DNA of 64,000 bases from the NCBI RefSeq assembly GCF_014204815.1, contig NZ_JACHMC010000001.1, positions 2,448,793 through 2,512,792 of the forward strand. Reading direction: 5' to 3'. The position numbers and the translations under genes are program-made. Positions within the stretch are counted from its first letter, which is position 1, and every line of letters begins with the position of its first letter. This document shows positions 33,491 to 41,675 of this stretch, piece after piece. The notes under the pieces are model-generated. The model searched no databases and had not been told where the DNA came from. It saw only the letters and a list, made by a program, of their open reading frames with translations. This DNA is from Micrococcus flavus. GTDB taxonomy: Bacteria > Actinomycetota > Actinomycetes > Actinomycetales > Micrococcaceae.

Positions 33491-34651
33491 GTGAGCCACG
33501 CACCCCAGTCCCCCGTCTCTGCTCCCGCGGCCCCACCGGCCGGCGCGGAGGCCCCCGTCGCCGCCCGCCTGTCCACCCTGGACCGCTGGCTGCCCCTGTG
33601 GATCGGCCTGGCCATGGTGGCCGGCCTCCTCCTGGGCCGCCTGGTGCCCGGCCTCGGCGAGGCCCTCGCCGCCGTCGAGGTGGACGGCGTCTCCCTGCCC
33701 ATCGCCCTCGGCCTGCTGGTGATGATGTACCCCGTCCTGGCCAAGGTCCGCTACGACCGCCTGGACACCGTCACGGGGGACCGCCGCCTGCTCGTGGCCT
33801 CGCTCGTGCTCAACTGGGTCCTCGGCCCGCTGCTGATGTTCGCGCTCGCCTGGATCTTCCTGGCGGACCTGCCCGAGTACCGGACGGGCCTGATCATCGT
33901 GGGCCTCGCCCGCTGCATCGCCATGGTCATCATCTGGAACGACCTCGCGTGCGGCGACCGGGAGGCGGCCGCCGTCCTCGTGGCCCTCAACTCGATCTTC
34001 CAGGTCATCGCCTTCGCGGCCCTCGGCTGGTTCTACCTCTCCGTGCTGCCCGGCTGGCTGGGCCTGGCGCAGGCCGGCCTGGACGTCTCCCCGTGGGACA
34101 TCGCCCGCTCCGTGCTGATCTTCCTGGGCATCCCGCTGCTGGCCGGCTTCCTCACGCGCGTGCTCGGCGAGCGCCGCTGGGGCCGCCCCGCCTACGAGGG
34201 CTCGTTCCTGCCGAAGATCGGCCCGTGGGCGCTCTACGGCCTGCTCTTCACGATCGTGGTGCTGTTCGCGCTCCAGGGCGAGCAGATCGCCGCCCGCCCG
34301 TGGGACGTGGCCCGGATCGCCCTGCCGCTGCTCGTGTACTTCGCGGTGATGTGGGGCCTGGGCTACGGCGTCGGCCGCGGCCTCGGCATGGGCTACGAGC
34401 GGACCACCACCCTCGCCTTCACCGCCGCCGGCAACAACTTCGAGCTGGCCATCGCGGTGGCCATCGCGACGTTCGGCGTCGCGTCCGGCCAGGCCCTCGC
34501 CGGCGTCGTCGGGCCCCTGATCGAGGTCCCCGTGCTGGTGGGCCTCGTGTACGTCAGCCTCTGGCTGCGCCGCCGCTTCCCCCACGCCGCCGACGCCCCC
34601 GTCCCAGGCCCCCGTCCCGCCGACCGCACCCGTGAGGAGACCGCCCGATGA
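33491..34651 (+). CDS. arsB: Arsenite efflux permease, ACR3 family
   Basis: 386 residues with ten predicted helices. ACR3 signatures are visible: IALGLLVMMYPVLAKVRYD, GLARCIAMVIIWNDLACGD with the conserved Cys, and TTLAFTAAGNNFELAIAVAI. It exports As(III) using the proton-motive force. I chose the GTG at 33491 (GGAGAGG upstream) because the longer frame runs through the promoter. The stop overlaps the arsC start by 4 bp (ATGA), so pump and reductase are coupled. Confidence 0.93.
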   Translation: MSHAPQSPVSAPAAPPAGAEAPVAARLSTLDRWLPLWIGLAMVAGLLLGRLVPGLGEALAAVEVDGVSLPIALGLLVMMYPVLAKVRYDRLDTVTGDRRLLVASLVLNWVLGPLLMFALAWIFLADLPEYRTGLIIVGLARCIAMVIIWNDLACGDREAAAVLVALNSIFQVIAFAALGWFYLSVLPGWLGLAQAGLDVSPWDIARSVLIFLGIPLLAGFLTRVLGERRWGRPAYEGSFLPKIGPWALYGLLFTIVVLFALQGEQIAARPWDVARIALPLLVYFAVMWGLGYGVGRGLGMGYERTTTLAFTAAGNNFELAIAVAIATFGVASGQALAGVVGPLIEVPVLVGLVYVSLWLRRRFPHAADAPVPGPRPADRTREETAR

Positions 34652-35508
34652 CCGCCGCCGACCGCCCCTCCGTCCTGTTCGTCTGCGTCAAGAACGGCGG
34701 CACGTCCCAGATGGCCGCCGCGCTGATGCGCCAGGCCGCCGGCGACGCCGTCACCGTCCACTCTGCGGGCACGCGCCCCGGCTCCGCGCTCAACGAGGGC
34801 TCCCGGGCCGCCGTCGAGGAGGTGGGCGCCACCTTCGAGGGCGAGCACCCCAAGCCGATCGACCCGGCCCTGCTGGACTCCGTGGACCGCGTGGTCCTCG
34901 TGGGCATCGAGGCCCAGCTCGAGCGGACCGGCGCCGCGCCCGTGGAGGTGTGGGCCACGGACGAGCCCTCCGAGCGCGGCATCGAGGGCCCCGAGCGCAT
35001 GCGCCTGATCCGCGAGGACCTCGCCGGCCGCGTCCGCGGGCTCCTGGCCGAGCTCACCGACGCCGACGGGGCCGACGCCGCACCCGCCGAGGGCGGCGCC
35101 GGGCGCCCCTCCGTCATGTTCGTGTGCGTCCACAACGCGGGCCGCTCCCAGATGGCCGCCGCGTACGCCCGCCACCTGTCCGGGGGCGCCGTCGAGGTGC
35201 GCTCGGCCGGCTCCGCTCCGGCGGACACCATCAACCCGGCCGTGCACGAGGCCATGCTCGAGGAGGGCATCGACCTGACCGACGAGCGCCCGAAGATCCT
35301 CACCCCCGAGGCCGTCCAGGCCTCCGACGCCGTGATCACCATGGGCTGCGGCGACGCCTGCCCCTTCTACCCGGGCAAGCGCTACGAGGACTGGACGCTC
35401 GCAGACCCGGCCGGCCAGGGCGTGGACGCCGTCCGCCCCATCCGTGACGAGATCCGGGCCCGCGTGGCCGCACTGCTGACGGACATGGGGGTGGACGTCG
35501 TCGCGTGA
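34648..35508 (+). CDS. arsC: Two-domain fused arsenate reductase (tandem LMW-PTP folds)
   Basis: 286 residues built from two tandem LMW phosphatase domains. Domain 1 (1-135) has VLFVCVKNGGTSQMAAAL: Cys13 is kept, but the P-loop Arg is replaced, like the C. glutamicum ArsC1'-type proteins with KNGGKS. Domain 2 (150-286) has the canonical VCVHNAGRSQMAAAY (Cys160) and VITMGCGDACPF. In C. glutamicum comparable proteins are encoded separately. The fusion suggests that both parts act together in mycothiol-dependent arsenate reduction. The start overlaps the arsB stop. Confidence 0.88.
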   Translation: MTAADRPSVLFVCVKNGGTSQMAAALMRQAAGDAVTVHSAGTRPGSALNEGSRAAVEEVGATFEGEHPKPIDPALLDSVDRVVLVGIEAQLERTGAAPVEVWATDEPSERGIEGPERMRLIREDLAGRVRGLLAELTDADGADAAPAEGGAGRPSVMFVCVHNAGRSQMAAAYARHLSGGAVEVRSAGSAPADTINPAVHEAMLEEGIDLTDERPKILTPEAVQASDAVITMGCGDACPFYPGKRYEDWTLADPAGQGVDAVRPIRDEIRARVAALLTDMGVDVVA

Positions 35509-35583
35509 GCGGGCGCTAGCCTGGCCGTGACCCGGCCGGACGCCCCGTGGCGTCCGGCCCGCACGAATCCCCAGGAGGCCCCC

Positions 35584-36009
35584 ATGTCCGAGTCCGCCGG
35601 CTTCAGCGAGGCCGAGAAGGCCGCCTTGGCCGAGCGCGCCGAGGAGCTGCGCGCCCAGCGCGGCGGGAAGAAGAAGGCGGAGGCCCTGCAGGACCTCCTC
35701 GAGAGGATCGAGGCGATGCCGGAGCAGGACCGCGCGATCGCCGTCGCCCTGCACCAGATCGTGGGCGAGGTGGCCCCGGACCTCGAGCCGCGGACCTGGT
35801 ACGGCATGCCCGCCTACGCCCGCGGCAAGGACGTGGTGGTGTTCCTGCAGGTGAGCAGCAAGTTCGGGGTCCGGTACACGACGCTCGGCTTCAACGAGTC
35901 CGCCGCCCTGGACGACGGCGACATGTGGCCCACCTCCTTCGCCGTCGCCGCCCTGACGGACGACGTCCGCGCCCGGATCGCCGACCTGGTGCGACGCGCG
36001 GTCGGCTGA
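35584..36009 (+). CDS. DUF1801 protein
   Basis: 141 residues. EPRTWYGMPAYARGKDVVVF followed by FGVRYTTLGFNESAALDDGD is the DUF1801 core (related to YdhG and frataxin-like iron chaperones of Bacillus). The N-terminal 50 residues are a charged helix (EEVRAQ-like, GGKKKAEALQDLLERIE). Function is not established. A good AGGAGG site precedes ATG 35584. Confidence 0.75.
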   Translation: MSESAGFSEAEKAALAERAEELRAQRGGKKKAEALQDLLERIEAMPEQDRAIAVALHQIVGEVAPDLEPRTWYGMPAYARGKDVVVFLQVSSKFGVRYTTLGFNESAALDDGDMWPTSFAVAALTDDVRARIADLVRRAVG

Positions 36010-36030
36010 GACCCGGACGGCCGGAGGTGG

Positions 36031-36106
36031 TTGTCCCCAGGTGTAGACAACCGTGTGGACAAGCCTGTGCAGGAGGGGGCCAGGGGTGTGGAGGACGTGT
36101 GGACGG
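36031..36106. promoter_or_regulatory. Cluster of DnaA-box-like 9-mers
   Basis: In the 102-bp convergent gap are TTGTCCCCA (36031-36039), TGTAGACAA (36042-36050), TGTGGACAA (36054-36062) and TGTGGACGG (36098-36106). Relative to the high-GC DnaA box TTGTCCACA they match 8, 8, 9 and 7 of 9 positions, the last three in reverse orientation. DnaA binding here is inferred, not shown. Confidence 0.4.
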
Positions 36107-36111
36107 CGGCC

Positions 36112-36912
36112 TCAGGCGTGGCCGTGCCAGTCCTCCTCGTCGTCGTGCTCCGGCGGGTCGGCGACGTCGTGCACCTGGTGGTGCAGGTGCTCCATGCGGC
36201 CGTCCAGATCCGCGGCCACGCGCGCCGCGGCAGCGAGCTCGGTGGTGATGGACGGGGGGACGTCCCCCGCGAACTTGTAGTTGATCTTGTGCTCCAGCGA
36301 CGCCCAGAAGTCCATGGCGATGGTGCGGAACTGCATCTCCACCGTCACGGGCAGCGTGCCTGTGGACAGGTGCACGGGCACCTGCACGAGGCAGTGCAGA
36401 CTGCGGTAGCCGCTGGGCTTGGGGCGGCGGATGTAGTCCTCCACCTCGAGCACGCGGATGTCCGGCTGGGACGTGAACAGGCGGAACACCCGGTAGACGT
36501 CCTCCGTGAAGCTGACGATCACGCGGGCGCCGGCGATGTCCGTGACGCCCCGGCGCAGGGCCTCCAGGTCCAGGGACAGCCCGCGCTCGGAGGCCTTGCG
36601 CAGCAGGGACTCGGGGGACTTCACGCGCGTGGCGATGTGCTCGATGGGGTTGTACTCGTGCAGATGGGCGAACTCGTCCTGCAGGGTCTCCAGGCGGGTC
36701 TCCACCTGCAGCAGCGCCGAGCGGTACTCGAGGTCGAACCGCTCCACGTCCGCGCGCAGGGTCTCGAGCGCCTCCGCCACGGGGGGCGGCAGGCGGGTCA
36801 GGTCCGCCAACGAGGTGGCCTGCAGGGCCTCGAGCGCCGTGGAGGCGGGCACGCGGCGGGTCCCGGGGCCGGTCTCCGGCTCCGGCGCGGCGTGTCCCTC
36901 GTCACCAGGCAT
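36112..36912 (-). CDS. Small alarmone synthetase-like (RelA/SpoT synthetase domain)
   Basis: 266 residues. It has only the (p)ppGpp synthetase domain and no HD hydrolase or TGS domain. Motifs: RVKSPESLLRKASERG, DIAGARVIVSFTEDVYRV, PKPSGYRSLHCLVQVP and EMQFRTIAMDFWASLEHKI. The layout fits RelQ/RelP-type enzymes, which make (p)ppGpp from GTP/GDP and ATP in stress. The C-terminus is His/Asp-rich. The start is leaderless: TAGGCT (minus strand, 36925-36920) ends 7 bases before ATG 36912. Confidence 0.87.
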   Translation of the reverse strand: MPGDEGHAAPEPETGPGTRRVPASTALEALQATSLADLTRLPPPVAEALETLRADVERFDLEYRSALLQVETRLETLQDEFAHLHEYNPIEHIATRVKSPESLLRKASERGLSLDLEALRRGVTDIAGARVIVSFTEDVYRVFRLFTSQPDIRVLEVEDYIRRPKPSGYRSLHCLVQVPVHLSTGTLPVTVEMQFRTIAMDFWASLEHKINYKFAGDVPPSITTELAAAARVAADLDGRMEHLHHQVHDVADPPEHDDEEDWHGHA

Positions 36913-36919
36913 GCCCTCC

Positions 36920-36925
36920 AGCCTA
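36920..36925 (-). promoter_or_regulatory. -10 box for a leaderless ATG
   Basis: TAGGCT on the minus strand is followed after 7 bases by the ATG at 36912 of the alarmone synthetase gene. Confidence 0.6.
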
Positions 36926-36963
36926 GGGGCGCATCCTGAGAGTCGTCTGAGCCGTCCACAGGC

Positions 36964-37452
36964 TCAGGCGGCACCTCCGGACCCGTCCCCGGCCCTGTCG
37001 TCGTCGGGATCCGGGCCCCCGTCCTCCGGCGCGATCAGCACGGCCTCGAGGAGGGCGCGCCGCGCGTCGGAGTGGGGGACGGGGCGCGCGGTGACGGCGT
37101 CCACCACCACCATGGCCGCGTCGCTGACCAGGCACCGGCGCCCCTCCTGCCACAGCTCGTGGTGCAGCGTGTAGGAGGTCCGGCCGATCCCGGAGACCCA
37201 CACCCGCGCGGTCAGCTCGGGGCCGTAGCGCACGGGGGCCTCGTACTCCGTGGTCATGGAGCGCACGAAGCGCATGACGTCCCCGTCGCTCCACTCGCCC
37301 CACGCCTGCGCGGCCCGCACGCGCGCCTCCTCCGTGAGGGTCAGCAGGCGCACGTTGTTGACGTGGCCGTAGGCGTCCTGGTCGGACCAGCGCAGCTCAA
37401 TGCCCCCCTCCCAGGGGGCGGTGGGGCGCGGGTCGGGGGTCTGCTCGCTCAT
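36964..37452 (-). CDS. Acyl-CoA thioesterase (hotdog fold)
   Basis: 162 residues. ELRWSDQDAYGHVNNVRLL is the 4-hydroxybenzoyl-CoA thioesterase-type active-site segment, with the catalytic acid in DAYGHVNN. TTEYEAPVRYGPELTARVWV and IGRTSYTLHHELWQEGRR complete the hotdog fold. The protein ends in an acidic Gly-rich tail. It hydrolyses acyl-CoA esters; chain length is not predictable. TAGCCT (minus, 37465-37460) ends 7 bases before ATG 37452, pointing to a leaderless mRNA. Confidence 0.85.
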   Translation of the reverse strand: MSEQTPDPRPTAPWEGGIELRWSDQDAYGHVNNVRLLTLTEEARVRAAQAWGEWSDGDVMRFVRSMTTEYEAPVRYGPELTARVWVSGIGRTSYTLHHELWQEGRRCLVSDAAMVVVDAVTARPVPHSDARRALLEAVLIAPEDGGPDPDDDRAGDGSGGAA

Positions 37453-37459
37453 GGCCGCC

Positions 37460-37465
37460 AGGCTA
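37460..37465 (-). promoter_or_regulatory. -10 box for a leaderless ATG
   Basis: TAGCCT on the minus strand is followed after 7 bases by the ATG at 37452. Confidence 0.55.
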
Positions 37466-37520
37466 CCGCCGACACGGTCAGGGGCGAGGGGCCTGCGAGA
37501 CGCAGCGGAGGGCCTCTGCA

Positions 37521-37594
37521 CTTTCGAACGTCGAATAGGTGCTATTCCACGCTCGAAAGCGCGGATTCCACCGATTCCGCGTTCGAAAGCTCGG
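37521..37594. repeat. Three-copy intergenic repeat forming a hairpin
   Basis: Arms 37521-37538 and 37542-37559 pair over 18 bp with two mismatches and a 3-base loop. The right arm is part of a 21-bp unit (37544-37564) repeated directly at 37574-37594 with three differences; the core is TCGAAAGC. It lies downstream of the GlcD-like gene (stop at 37627) and could end its transcription. Confidence 0.65.
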
Positions 37595-37626
37595 CAACCA
37601 CGAGCGCCGCAACGCTGGCAGCGCGG

Positions 37627-39060
37627 TCACGGCAGCGGGGTGAACACCTTGCCGGGGTTGAGGATCCCGTGCGGGTCGAACACCGCCTTGATCCGCTCCT
37701 GCAGCGCGTGCTGGGCGTCCCCGAGCTCGTCCCGGAGGAACGCCCGCTTGAGCAGTCCCACGCCGTGCTCGCCCGTCAGCGTGCCGCCCAGCTCGAGGCC
37801 CGCGCGGAACAGCATCCCCGCGGCCTCCCACACCTCGGCCGGGATCTCCCCGCCGCCCTCCCCGCCCACCCGGGACGCCTCCCCGAACAGCAGGATGGGG
37901 TGCAGGTTGCCGTCCCCGGCGTGCGCGGTGGTGGGGATCAGCAGCCCCGTGGCCCGCTCGATCTCCCCGATCCGCGCGAACATCTCCACCATCCGCGAGC
38001 GCGGCACCGCCACGTCCTCCACGAGGGGGGTGCCGAGCGCCTCGAGGGCGGGGAAGGCGGTGCGGCGCAGGGCCACGAGCCGGTCGGCCTCCACCGGGTC
38101 GGCGGTCACGGTGGTCTGGCCCCCGGCCGCCCGGGCCAGCTCGGCCATGCGGTCCGCCTGCGCGGCGGCGCCCTCGCCGTCGGCCTGGACCAGCAGGAAG
38201 GCGCCCGTCTCCGGCAGGCGAGCGGCGTCGTCGTCGGCGGCGTGGGCGCGGACGGCGGCGAGCGTGGCCTCGTCCATCAGCTCCATGATGGCCGGGACCA
38301 GCCCGTCCCCGGTGATCGCGGCGGCGGCCGCCGCGCCGGCGGTCACGTCCGGGAAGAACGCGCCCACCGTGTGCACGGCGCCCGGCACGAGGGGACGCAG
38401 GGCGAGCACGGCCTGCGTGATCACGCCGAGCGTGCCCTCGGAGCCGATCATCAGCGCGGTGAGGTCGTACCCGGTGACGCCCTTGACGGTGCGGTGGCCC
38501 AGGGACAGCACCGTGCCGTCCGCGAGGACCACCTCGAGCCCCAGCACCGCCTCCCGGGTGACGCCGTACTTGGCGCACAGCAGGCCGCCGGCGTTCATGG
38601 CGATGTTCCCGCCCACCGTGGAGATGTCCTTGGAGGCCGGGTCCGGCGCCCACCACAGCCCGTGGTCGGCCAGGTGGGTGTTGAGCGCGCCGTTGAGCAC
38701 GCCCGGCTCGACGACGGCGACCCGGTCCTCCGGGACGACCTCCAGGATTCGGTCCATGCCGGACAGGTCGAGCACGAGCTCCCCGGCGCCGGCCACCGCG
38801 CCGCCGGCCAGGCCCGTGCCCGCCCCGCGCGTGACCAGCGGGGTGCGCGTGGCGTGCGCGGCCCGGCACGCGGCCTGCACGTCCGCTGTGCTCCGGGCGC
38901 GGACCACGGCCAGCGGGGCCGCGGCGGAGCGGTGCCCCGAGCGGTCGGTGCGGGCGGCCTCGAGCGCGGCGTCGGAGGTGTCCACGGCGTCGCCGAGCTC
39001 CGCGCGCAGGCGGGCCACGACGTCGGTGAGGGCGGGGGAGTGCGGTGCGGAGCCGGTCAT
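37627..39060 (-). CDS. FAD-linked oxidase, GlcD/D-lactate dehydrogenase type
   Basis: 477 residues. The PP-loop FAD domain has TPLVTRGAGTGLAGGAV, DPASKDISTVGGNIAMNAGG and ALMIGSEGTLGVIT. The C-terminal FAD-oxidase domain has TTAHAGDGNLHPILLF (catalytic His and metal site) and TGEHGVGLLKRAFL. It oxidises a 2-hydroxyacid such as glycolate or D-lactate. No GlcE/GlcF partner is near, favouring a single-subunit D-lactate or 2-hydroxyglutarate type enzyme. The Asp-rich linker after VRAHAADDDAARL is unremarkable. Confidence 0.88.
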   Translation of the reverse strand: MTGSAPHSPALTDVVARLRAELGDAVDTSDAALEAARTDRSGHRSAAAPLAVVRARSTADVQAACRAAHATRTPLVTRGAGTGLAGGAVAGAGELVLDLSGMDRILEVVPEDRVAVVEPGVLNGALNTHLADHGLWWAPDPASKDISTVGGNIAMNAGGLLCAKYGVTREAVLGLEVVLADGTVLSLGHRTVKGVTGYDLTALMIGSEGTLGVITQAVLALRPLVPGAVHTVGAFFPDVTAGAAAAAAITGDGLVPAIMELMDEATLAAVRAHAADDDAARLPETGAFLLVQADGEGAAAQADRMAELARAAGGQTTVTADPVEADRLVALRRTAFPALEALGTPLVEDVAVPRSRMVEMFARIGEIERATGLLIPTTAHAGDGNLHPILLFGEASRVGGEGGGEIPAEVWEAAGMLFRAGLELGGTLTGEHGVGLLKRAFLRDELGDAQHALQERIKAVFDPHGILNPGKVFTPLP

Positions 39061-39086
39061 GCCCCCAGCATCCCACCGCCGTTGCC

Positions 39087-39092
39087 TAGGGT
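39087..39092 (+). promoter_or_regulatory. -10 box for a leaderless ATG
   Basis: TAGGGT is followed after 7 bases by the ATG at 39100 of the GNAT gene. Confidence 0.6.
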
Positions 39093-39099
39093 GGACCCC

Positions 39100-39765
39100 A
39101 TGTCAGCCGACGCCCGCCCGCCCCGCCCCCTGGTCACCTCCCTGCGCCCGGACGCGTTGGACGACGACGCCGTGGCCCGGGTGGCCGGCGTCCTCGCCGA
39201 GGCGTTCCTCACCGACCCGTACACCGTGTCCTTCCTGCCGCGCAGCCGCCGGCAGGAGCGCCTGACGGACATGTTCGACCGCGTCGTCCGGGACACCCTG
39301 CGCCCGGACCCCGCCCGGGGCGGCCGGGCGCCGGGCGTCGTGGACGTGGCGGTGGACCCCGTGGACGGGACGACGCTCGGCGCCGCGGTCTGGGACCGCC
39401 CGGAGGCGCCCCGGGGCGTGGACCTGCTGGGCACCGCGGCCTCCGCCCGGCGCCTGGTCCGCGTCATGGGCCGGCACGCCCTGGACCACGTGCGCACCGT
39501 GGCCGCGTGCGAGCGGGCCCGTCCCCGCGTGGCGCACTGGTACCTGCGGGACGTGGGCGCGCGCCCGTCCGCCCGGGGCCGCGGCGTGGCCCGCGCCCTC
39601 GTGGGCCGCCGCCAGCGCGACGCGCGGCAGGCCGGCGTCGGCGTCTACCTCGAGTCCTCCACCCGCGCCAACGTGCCCTTCTACGAGCGGCTCGGGTTCC
39701 GTGGGACCGGGCCCGTCTCCGCGCACGGCACGGACGACCTCACCGGCATGTGGTGGGAGGCCTGA
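39100..39765 (+). CDS. GNAT acetyltransferase
   Basis: 221 residues. The GNAT region is in the second half: HWYLRDVGARPSARGRGVAR is motif A with acetyl-CoA loop ARGRGVA, and VYLESSTRANVPFYERLGFR is motif B. The N-terminal half (AEAFLTDPYTVSFLPRSRRQ) is typical of a GNAT subgroup with an extra helical segment. The substrate is unknown. It is divergent from the GlcD-like gene by 39 bp. Confidence 0.85.
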   Translation: MSADARPPRPLVTSLRPDALDDDAVARVAGVLAEAFLTDPYTVSFLPRSRRQERLTDMFDRVVRDTLRPDPARGGRAPGVVDVAVDPVDGTTLGAAVWDRPEAPRGVDLLGTAASARRLVRVMGRHALDHVRTVAACERARPRVAHWYLRDVGARPSARGRGVARALVGRRQRDARQAGVGVYLESSTRANVPFYERLGFRGTGPVSAHGTDDLTGMWWEA

Positions 39766-39844
39766 TCATGCCCACCCGCCGCGTGGCCGCCGCGTGCATA
39801 CCCGAGGCCCGGGGGTGACATCGTGGACCTCGGCTCGTGCTGAT

Positions 39845-39894
39845 ACCGGATCTCGTGATGTGACACCGGGTATCGTGAGCCACACCACTACACT
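39845..39894 (+). promoter_or_regulatory. glpD promoter with paired direct repeats
   Basis: ACCGGATCTCGTGA (39845-39858) and ACCGGGTATCGTGA (39865-39878) are direct repeats exactly 20 bp apart, or two helical turns. A -10 TACACT (39889-39894) follows. The repeats occupy the -35 zone, where no good -35 hexamer is seen, so they are a likely binding site for a glycerol regulator (GlpR-like or IclR-like) not encoded in the window. Confidence 0.6.
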
Positions 39895-39925
39895 GTGCTT
39901 CCACCGATCAAGGAGCAACCCCTCC

Positions 39926-41662
39926 ATGCCGACCCTGCGAACCGTCCCCCTCTCCGCCGCCACGCGGGAGGATCACCTCGCCCGCCTCCGGGCCACCAGC
40001 CCGGAGGCCCCCCTCGACGTCCTGATCGTGGGCGGCGGCTCCACCGGCGTGGGCGCCGCGTTCGACGCGGCCACCCGCGGCCTCGACGTGGGCATCGTCG
40101 AGGCCCGCGACTGGGCCTCCGGGACGTCGTCCCGCTCCTCCCGCCTCATGCACGGTGGCCTGCGCTACCTCGAGATGCTGGACGTCAAGCTGGTGTACGA
40201 GGCGCTGCGGGAGCGCGACCTGCTGCTCACCCAGACCGCGCCCCACCTGGTGCGACCCCTGCGCTTCGTCTTCCCGTTCTTCCACAAGGTGATCGACCGC
40301 GGCTTCATCGGCGCCGGCGTCACCATGTACGACGCCATGCAGTCGCTCGGCCGCCGCCGCGCGATGGGCGCGCACCGCCATCTCAGCCGCCGCTCCATGG
40401 CCGCGACCTTCCCCTCCCTCGACGACGAGAAGATCGTCGGCGCGGTCGAGTACGCCGACGCCCAGTTCGACGACGCCCGCCTGGCCATGATGCTCGTGCG
40501 CTCCGCCGTGGACCACGGCGCCGTGGCCGCCAACTACACCGCCGTCACCGACTACCTGCGCGGCGACGACGGCCGTGTGCAGGGCGTGCGTGTCCGCGAG
40601 GAGACCTCCGGCGAGGAGTTCGACGTGCACGCGCGCGCCGTCATCCTGGCCGGGGGCGTGTGGACCCAGGAGCAGCAGGAGCTGGCCGAGGCCGACGGCG
40701 GCCTCGAGGTGCTCGCCTCCAAGGGCGCCCACATCACCGTCCCGCGCGAGCGCATCCGCGCCGACGCCGCCACCGGCGTGATCACCAAGACGGAGAAGTC
40801 CGTGCTGTTCCTCATCCCGTGGGACGAGTACTGGGTGATCGGCACCACGGACACCCCGTGGGCGGAGGACGTGGCCCATCCGGCCACGACCGCGGACGAC
40901 ATCGACTACATCCTCGAGCACGCCAACGCGGTCCTGAAGGAGGACCTCACGCGCGACGACGTGATCGCCACGTACGCCGGCCTGCGGCCGCTGCTGCAGC
41001 CGGTCACCGGCTCCGACGGCGCCTCCACCAAGATCTCCCGTGAGCACACCGTCACCGAGGTGGCCCCCGGCCTCACCGCCGTGGCCGGCGGCAAGTGGAC
41101 GACGTACCGGGCCATGGCCGAGGACGTCGTGGACTTCGTGGTGCGCGAGAACCATCCGACCCGTCCCAGCCTCACCGAGCACATCCCCGTGCTCGGCGGC
41201 CTCGGCTACTCGGAGATCGAGGCGCAGGCGGACCGCATCGCCGCCGACTACGGCCTGGACGAGGCCCGCGTGGACCGTCTGCTGTCCCGCTACGGCACCG
41301 TGCTGCGCCTCGTGCTCGACCTGATCGACGCCGACCCGTCCCTGGGCGCCCCGCTCGCCGAGGCCCCGCGCTACCTGCGCGCCGAGATCGTCTACGCCGC
41401 CCGCGCCGAGGGCGTCGTCCACCTGGACGACGTCATCGAGCGCCGCACGCGCCTGTCCACCGAGGTCCGCGACCGCGGCGTCGCGGCGGCCGAGGAGATC
41501 GCGTCCCTCGTGGCCCCCGAGCTGAGCTGGGACGACGAGCGCACCGCCGCGGAGATCCGCGCGTACCAGGACCTCGTCGACGCCCGCCTGCGCGGCGAGA
41601 GCGCCCATGACGACGTCACCGCCGCCGCCGCCCTGGCGGCGGCCGAGACCACCACCCCCTGA
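39926..41662 (+). CDS. glpD: Glycerol-3-phosphate dehydrogenase (FAD-dependent, aerobic)
   Basis: 578 residues. N-terminal FAD motif VLIVGGGSTGVGAAFDAATR, then SSRSSRLMHGGLRYLEMLD, both hallmarks of GlpD. The middle has LIPWDEYWVIGTTDTPWAED and GLRPLLQP. The C-terminal cap domain follows VAGGKWTTYRAMAEDVVD. It oxidises sn-glycerol 3-phosphate to dihydroxyacetone phosphate and passes electrons to quinone at the membrane. It is first in a glpD-glpF-glpK operon with 13- and 50-bp gaps. AAGGAG precedes ATG 39926. Confidence 0.95.
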   Translation: MPTLRTVPLSAATREDHLARLRATSPEAPLDVLIVGGGSTGVGAAFDAATRGLDVGIVEARDWASGTSSRSSRLMHGGLRYLEMLDVKLVYEALRERDLLLTQTAPHLVRPLRFVFPFFHKVIDRGFIGAGVTMYDAMQSLGRRRAMGAHRHLSRRSMAATFPSLDDEKIVGAVEYADAQFDDARLAMMLVRSAVDHGAVAANYTAVTDYLRGDDGRVQGVRVREETSGEEFDVHARAVILAGGVWTQEQQELAEADGGLEVLASKGAHITVPRERIRADAATGVITKTEKSVLFLIPWDEYWVIGTTDTPWAEDVAHPATTADDIDYILEHANAVLKEDLTRDDVIATYAGLRPLLQPVTGSDGASTKISREHTVTEVAPGLTAVAGGKWTTYRAMAEDVVDFVVRENHPTRPSLTEHIPVLGGLGYSEIEAQADRIAADYGLDEARVDRLLSRYGTVLRLVLDLIDADPSLGAPLAEAPRYLRAEIVYAARAEGVVHLDDVIERRTRLSTEVRDRGVAAAEEIASLVAPELSWDDERTAAEIRAYQDLVDARLRGESAHDDVTAAAALAAAETTTP

Positions 41663-41675
41663 GAGGAGCCCGCCC

